This document shows positions 5,663 to 8,478 of a stretch of 8,478 bases of DNA, piece after piece. Position 1 is the stretch's first letter; each line of letters starts with the position of its first letter. The stretch is from Aquabacter sp. (lineage in GTDB: Bacteria; Pseudomonadota; Alphaproteobacteria; Rhizobiales; Xanthobacteraceae): positions 1 through 8,478 of the forward strand of contig JASBUY010000338.1 of the NCBI GenBank assembly GCA_030147645.1, read 5' to 3'. The notes under the pieces were generated by a model. The model was not told the origin of the DNA and did not search any database. It was given only the letters and a program-made list of their open reading frames with translations. A program made the position numbers and the translations under genes.

Positions 5663-6370
5663 TCAGGCGCTTTTCGGACCGACCGTCACGGTCAACGTCC
5701 CGAGCCCGGCAATGGCGCCCTCCAGCCGGTCGCCCGGCACGATCGGTCCGACGCCGGCGGGGGTTCCCGTGAAGATCAGATCGCCCGGCTTCAACTCATA
5801 TTGCGCGGAGAGATTGGCGATGATTTCCGGCACGCTCCAAATCAATTGGGACAGGTCGCCCCGTTGGCGCTCAACGCCGTTCACCGACAGGGTGATGGCG
5901 CCGGCGCGCGGATGTCCCACGCTCTGGGCGGGATGGAGCGCGCCGCACGGAGCGGACTGATCGAACGACTTGCCCATCTCCCAGGGCCAGGCCCGGTCCC
6001 GCGCCTCGCGCTGGCGATCCCGCCGGGTCATTTCCAGCCCCACCCCATAGCCGAAGACGAGATCCAGCGCCTGCGCCACGCTCACGTCGCGCCCGTCGCG
6101 GCCGATGGCGACCACCAGCTCGATCTCGTGCTGATAATCGTCCGTGTAAGGGGGATAGGGAATGATGGCGCCGTCCTGAACCAAGGCATCGGTCGGCTTC
6201 TGGAAGAAGAAGGGCGGATCGCGTTCGTCGGCCTCCTTCATCTCGCGGATATGGTCGAGATAGTTGCGGCCGACGCAATAGATGCGCCGCACGGCGAACC
6301 GGTCGGACGATCCCACCACCGGCAGGGCGTGAACTTCCGGGGCCACCACAAAGCCGTGCTGCGCACTCAT
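5663..6370 (-). CDS. Fumarylacetoacetate hydrolase (FAH) family protein, fumarylpyruvate-hydrolase-like
   Basis: A 235-residue cytosolic enzyme of the FAH fold, which uses a divalent metal to hydrolyse C-C bonds in acylpyruvates, or to decarboxylate or hydrate related 2-oxo acids. Visible motifs are RIYCVGRNYLDH (29-40), PFFFQKP with K58, the metal ligands E82 and E84 in HEIELVVAIG, GLEMTRRDRQ with E113 in the third-ligand position (usually Asp), K134 in MGKSFDQSAP, and GDLIFTGTPAGVG (196-208). The short single-domain length and the RIYCVGRNY/PFFFQKP pattern recall NagK-type fumarylpyruvate hydrolases of gentisate pathways, from memory. No gentisate dioxygenase or isomerase is in the window, so the substrate is open. 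GGAGA lies 6 bases before the ATG. The gene stands alone, divergent from the GntR-family regulator that probably controls it. Confidence 0.92.
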   Translation of the reverse strand: MSAQHGFVVAPEVHALPVVGSSDRFAVRRIYCVGRNYLDHIREMKEADERDPPFFFQKPTDALVQDGAIIPYPPYTDDYQHEIELVVAIGRDGRDVSVAQALDLVFGYGVGLEMTRRDRQREARDRAWPWEMGKSFDQSAPCGALHPAQSVGHPRAGAITLSVNGVERQRGDLSQLIWSVPEIIANLSAQYELKPGDLIFTGTPAGVGPIVPGDRLEGAIAGLGTLTVTVGPKSA

Positions 6371-6403
6371 CCCGTTTCTCCGGCCTTTTCGACCCAGCGA
6401 TAA

Positions 6404-6413
6404 ATGTATACAT
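6404..6413. promoter_or_regulatory. Operator-like palindrome 1 of the GntR/FCD regulator
   Basis: ATGTATACAT is a perfect 10-bp palindrome centred on GTATAC, in an AT-rich island, with additional flanking symmetry TAAAT (6401-6405) / ATTTA (6414-6418). It fits the TNGTNNNACNA-type sites typical of the FadR/FCD branch of GntR regulators, and it overlaps the candidate -10 of the hydrolase gene. Confidence 0.65.
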
Positions 6414-6434
6414 ATTTAGGAGCGTCAAGCTCAA
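6405..6434 (-). promoter_or_regulatory. Possible promoter of the FAH-family hydrolase gene
   Basis: On the - strand, TTGAGC (6434-6429) and TATACA (6410-6405) are 18 bases apart, each matching consensus at 4 of 6 positions. The overlapping TTGACG (6428-6423) is a better -35 box but lacks a good -10 at normal spacing. The TATACA box lies within the GTATAC palindrome, so a bound regulator would cover it. Confidence 0.4.
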
Positions 6435-6436
6435 AC

Positions 6437-6448
6437 TGTGTACATATT
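6437..6448. promoter_or_regulatory. Operator-like site 2 of the GntR/FCD regulator
   Basis: TGTGTACATATT matches TGTATACATATT of the first site (6405-6416) at 11 of 12 bases in the same orientation, 32 bp away or about three helical turns. It lies on the regulator-gene side of the divergent region and could mediate autoregulation. Confidence 0.5.
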
Positions 6449-6505
6449 GCGCTCACGCCTCGTCCGGGAGTGACACGTCGGCGAGTCCGAGCGGATGCAG
6501 AGGTC

Positions 6506-6510
6506 GGAGG
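6506..6510 (+). promoter_or_regulatory. Ribosome binding site that favours the internal gntR start
   Basis: GGAGG, within GGAGGGAGA, lies 8 bases before the ATG at 6519. The earlier in-frame ATG at 6495 has no comparable purine run and would add eight residues, MQRSEGDE. The 6519 start is therefore preferred. Confidence 0.7.
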
Positions 6511-6518
6511 GAGACGAG

Positions 6519-7259
6519 ATGCCCGGAGCCAAGGATGCAGACACGCTCGCGCGCCCCGGTGCAGAGGACGGCGGCGGGGAAAGCCCGCATCCCACGCGCG
6601 CGGCCTGGTTGGTCGAGCATCTGCGCCAGGCGCTGCTCGACGGCGCCTTCGCGCCGGGCACGCGCCTCAATGAAGTGCATCTCAGCCGGGGCCTCAACGT
6701 GTCCCGAACGCCGGTGCGCGCCGCGCTCCAGATGCTGGCGGGAGAAGGGCTCCTGACACATCAGCCCAATCGCGGCTTCACCGTGCGCGCGGTCAGCCTG
6801 TCGGACATCATCGAGGCCTATGAGATGCGGGCGCTGGCCGAAGGGCTCGCCGCACGCCTCGCTGCGGAACAGGGCCTGACGCCAGCGGCGCGCCGCATCT
6901 TGAAGCGCGCGCTGGACGACGGCGACCGCGCCCTTGAGGAAAAAAGCGCCAGCGAGGACCGGCGCGCTGCCTATGCGCGCGCAAACGACAGCTTCCATCG
7001 CGCCATCCTCGAAGCCGGCGGATCGCGCCTTGTGGAAGACGTGGTGCGCCTGTGTCAGCGCATTCCCCAAGCCTCCGCACATAATGTGGTGGCCTTCGAC
7101 CTCGCCGATGTGCGTGCCCGCCATGAGGGCCACCATGCCATCTTTGCCGCGCTCGTCGCGGGGGATGCGCCGGCAGCGGAGCGGCTGATGCGCGCGCATG
7201 TGACGTCTGTCGAACTCTCCATGATCCGGGTGATGTCGCGGCGGTCTCCAGCCATTTGA
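6519..7259 (+). CDS. GntR-family transcriptional regulator, FCD (FadR) subfamily
   Basis: A 246-residue regulator. A flexible charged N-terminus (about 1-25) precedes the winged helix-turn-helix at about 30-92 (LRQALLDGAFAPGTRLNE, then LNVSRTPVRAALQMLAGEGLL and the wing NRGFTVRAV). An all-helical FCD effector domain follows at about 95-235. Its metal/ligand site is visible as N156 and H160 (NDSFH), H206 (HHAIFAAL) and H227 (RAHV); Asn in the first position is a known variant of the usual Asp. FCD proteins generally bind small carboxylates. It is divergent from the FAH-family hydrolase, with GTATAC-type sites between them, so it probably controls that hydrolase and itself, with a hydrolase substrate or product as a reasonable effector candidate. 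The last two points are inference. Confidence 0.93.
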   Translation: MPGAKDADTLARPGAEDGGGESPHPTRAAWLVEHLRQALLDGAFAPGTRLNEVHLSRGLNVSRTPVRAALQMLAGEGLLTHQPNRGFTVRAVSLSDIIEAYEMRALAEGLAARLAAEQGLTPAARRILKRALDDGDRALEEKSASEDRRAAYARANDSFHRAILEAGGSRLVEDVVRLCQRIPQASAHNVVAFDLADVRARHEGHHAIFAALVAGDAPAAERLMRAHVTSVELSMIRVMSRRSPAI

Positions 7260-7302
7260 GGCACCGGGAACCGCTGCGGGTCGCCAAGGCTTTCAATCTC
7301 GT

Positions 7303-7316
7303 GGAAAGGTCTTTCC
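7303..7316. repeat. Short palindrome upstream of the AI-2E-family gene
   Basis: GGAAAG-GT-CTTTCC is a perfect 6-bp inverted repeat with a 2-base centre in the 93-base gap between the gntR-type gene and the membrane protein gene. It could be a protein-binding site. As RNA it would form only a 5-bp stem with a 4-base loop. No clear promoter is seen beside it. Confidence 0.35.
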
Positions 7317-7342
7317 GGCAGCATGCGCCGGTCACGGGGGCC

Positions 7343-7348
7343 GGGGGA
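7343..7348 (+). promoter_or_regulatory. Ribosome binding site that favours the internal AI-2E-family start
   Basis: GGGGGA lies 4 bases before the ATG at 7353. The earlier in-frame ATG at 7323 has no purine-rich run at normal spacing and would add MRRSRGPGDL before the first membrane segment. Choosing 7353 gives the usual short cytoplasmic N-terminus. Confidence 0.55.
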
Positions 7349-7352
7349 CCTG

Positions 7353-8426
7353 ATGCAACGTCCGATTATCGAGCAGGCGTCTTTTCTGGTGGTCATCGCG
7401 CTGACCACCATCGCCTTTGTCTGGCTGCTGCTGCCCTTCTACAGCGCGGTCCTGTGGGCGGTGATCCTCGCCATCCTGTTCCATCCCCTCCAACGCTGGC
7501 TGGAGCGCAAGCTTGGCGGGCGCCCCGGCTTTGCGGCGGCCCTGAGCGTGCTCGCCTGTATCTGCATCGTGGTGCTGCCGGGGTCCATGATCCTGGCCTC
7601 GTTGGCGCAGGAGGCGAACGGTGTCTATCAGCGGATTTCCTCGCGCGAATTCAATCCCGCGGACCTCGCGGCGCGCGCCGAAGGGCGGCTGCCCGCCTTT
7701 CTGCGCGACCTGCTGCCCCCGCTCACGCGCGACACGCTGAGCCAGTTTGGAACGCGCATCGCCTCGGTGCTGGGGCAGGCCTCCCAGACAGTGGCCTCGC
7801 AGGCGGTCAGCATTGGCCAGGGCACGGCCCAATTGTTCGTGAGCCTCGGCGTGATGCTCTATGTGCTGTTCTTCCTGTTCCGCGACGGCGCGACCCTCGC
7901 CGCCACCATCCGCCGCACCAGCCCGCTCAGCCCGCACCACACCGACAGCATCCTTACTAAATTCTCGGACGTGGTTCAGGCGACGGTAAAGGGCAATGTC
8001 ATCATTGCACTGCTCCAGGGCGCGGCGGGCGGCGTCGCCTTCTGGCTGCTGGGCCTCAAGGGCGCGCTGCTCTGGGGCGTGCTCATGGCCATGCTGTCGC
8101 TGGTGCCGGCGGTCGGCTCCGCCCTGGTATGGGGGCCCGCCGCGCTCTATCTGGTCTTGGCCGGCGATTATGTGAAGGGCCTGATCCTGCTCGGCATCGG
8201 CGTGTTCGTCATCAGCATGATCGACAATATTCTGCGCCCCCCGCTGGTGGGAAAGGGGACGCGCCTTCCCGATTATGTGGTCCTGGTCTCGACCCTCGGA
8301 GGCCTCTCGCTGTTCGGCATTGACGGCATCGTGGTGGGGCCGCTCATCGCCGCTTTGTTCGTCGCCGTCTGGTCGCTCCAGGCGGACGATCAGGCCCGTG
8401 GCGACCGGATCGGCACCCACGGCTAA
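7353..8426 (+). CDS. AI-2E (PerM/TqsA-type) family membrane protein
   Basis: A 357-residue inner-membrane protein of the AI-2E transporter family (formerly UPF0118). The family pattern is two N-terminal hydrophobic hairpin segments (about 11-43 and 60-84), a long polar stretch (about 87-158), a segment at 159-177, and a C-terminal bundle from about 214 to 341. Diagnostic motifs are GNVIIALLQGAAGGVAFWLLG (214-234), LVPAVGSALVWGPAALYL (250-267), DNILRPPLVGKGTRLPDYVV (291-310) and GGLSLFGIDGIVVGPLIAAL (316-335). Family members have been linked to autoinducer-2 export, Na+/H+ exchange or unknown efflux. The family name does not establish AI-2 transport, and no luxS or lsr gene is present here. 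It lies 93 bases after the GntR-type gene on the same strand, so read-through is possible, but a functional tie is not evident. The length is normal. Confidence 0.92.
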   Translation: MQRPIIEQASFLVVIALTTIAFVWLLLPFYSAVLWAVILAILFHPLQRWLERKLGGRPGFAAALSVLACICIVVLPGSMILASLAQEANGVYQRISSREFNPADLAARAEGRLPAFLRDLLPPLTRDTLSQFGTRIASVLGQASQTVASQAVSIGQGTAQLFVSLGVMLYVLFFLFRDGATLAATIRRTSPLSPHHTDSILTKFSDVVQATVKGNVIIALLQGAAGGVAFWLLGLKGALLWGVLMAMLSLVPAVGSALVWGPAALYLVLAGDYVKGLILLGIGVFVISMIDNILRPPLVGKGTRLPDYVVLVSTLGGLSLFGIDGIVVGPLIAALFVAVWSLQADDQARGDRIGTHG

Positions 8427-8427
8427 G

Positions 8428-8453
8428 GGCGCGCGACCGCGTTTTCGCGCGCC
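8428..8453 (+). terminator. Stem-loop after the AI-2E-family gene
   Basis: A perfect 9-bp stem (GGCGCGCGA at 8428-8436 pairing with TCGCGCGCC at 8445-8453) closes an 8-base loop, one base after the stop codon. It is not followed by a U-run (ACGCGTCAG follows), so it is either a weak intrinsic terminator or a 3'-end protecting hairpin. No gene is seen from here to the window end. Confidence 0.55.
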
Positions 8454-8478
8454 ACGCGTCAGTCCATTCGGCCCCTCT

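Noticed and set aside
5558..6403. 281-codon + strand frame opposite the FAH-family hydrolase, starting at the iclR stop
   Set aside because: It would overlap the iclR stop neatly, but the translation has no domain and is the complement of a well-conserved hydrolase. It also runs through two hairpins.
7332..8420. 362-codon - strand frame opposite the AI-2E-family gene
   Set aside because: The translation is rich in Gln, His, Asp and Gly, the usual antisense of a membrane protein, and has no motif.
7353..8426. Quorum-sensing (autoinducer-2) export locus
   Set aside because: The family name suggests it, but most members have unproven or different substrates, and no luxS, lsr or related gene is nearby.

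Overview
The window is a GC-rich, densely coded stretch whose third-position G/C bias, short intergenic gaps and catabolic gene content suggest an alphaproteobacterium, perhaps of the Hyphomicrobiales/Xanthobacteraceae type. That placement is inferred from composition and remembered family resemblance, not from a marker gene. It holds eight protein genes and no RNA gene, CRISPR array, insertion sequence or phage-like gene that I can see.

Positions 1-4595 carry acyl-CoA degradation genes in two converging units. On the + strand, a 3-hydroxyacyl-CoA dehydrogenase (25-1110) is followed by a BktB-like 3-ketoacyl-CoA thiolase (1169-2347). On the - strand lie two acyl-CoA dehydrogenase (ACAD) family genes: a small divergent one (3546-4595), then a typical one (2385-3527) 18 bases downstream. 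A strong GC-rich hairpin (2353-2378) separates the two units. Together they cover the first oxidation, the second oxidation and the thiolytic step of a beta-oxidation-type route. An enoyl-CoA hydratase and a CoA ligase are not in the window and may lie before position 1. The two ACADs look like catalytic and non-catalytic subunits of one heteromeric enzyme.

An IclR-family regulator resembling MhpR (4737-5561) is transcribed away from the ACAD pair. The 141-base divergent region is AT-rich and holds a near-consensus sigma70 promoter for the regulator. A 17-bp palindrome fills its spacer, and a second copy of the palindrome core lies exactly 20 bp further on. This indicates autoregulation and control of the ACAD genes by the IclR protein.

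Positions 5663-7259 are a second divergent pair: a fumarylacetoacetate-hydrolase-fold enzyme (-, 5663-6370), closest in motif pattern to fumarylpyruvate-type hydrolases, and a GntR/FCD regulator (+, 6519-7259). Their shared region has a GTATAC-centred palindrome and a related second site 32 bp away, typical of operators for this regulator class. Hairpins lie in the convergent gap between iclR and the hydrolase.

The last gene (7353-8426) is an AI-2E/PerM-family membrane protein, followed by a 9-bp perfect stem-loop.

Overall this is an accessory catabolic and regulatory neighbourhood of known families. Nothing in it clearly shows a wholly new system. The most informative signals are the two operator/promoter architectures and the split ACAD.
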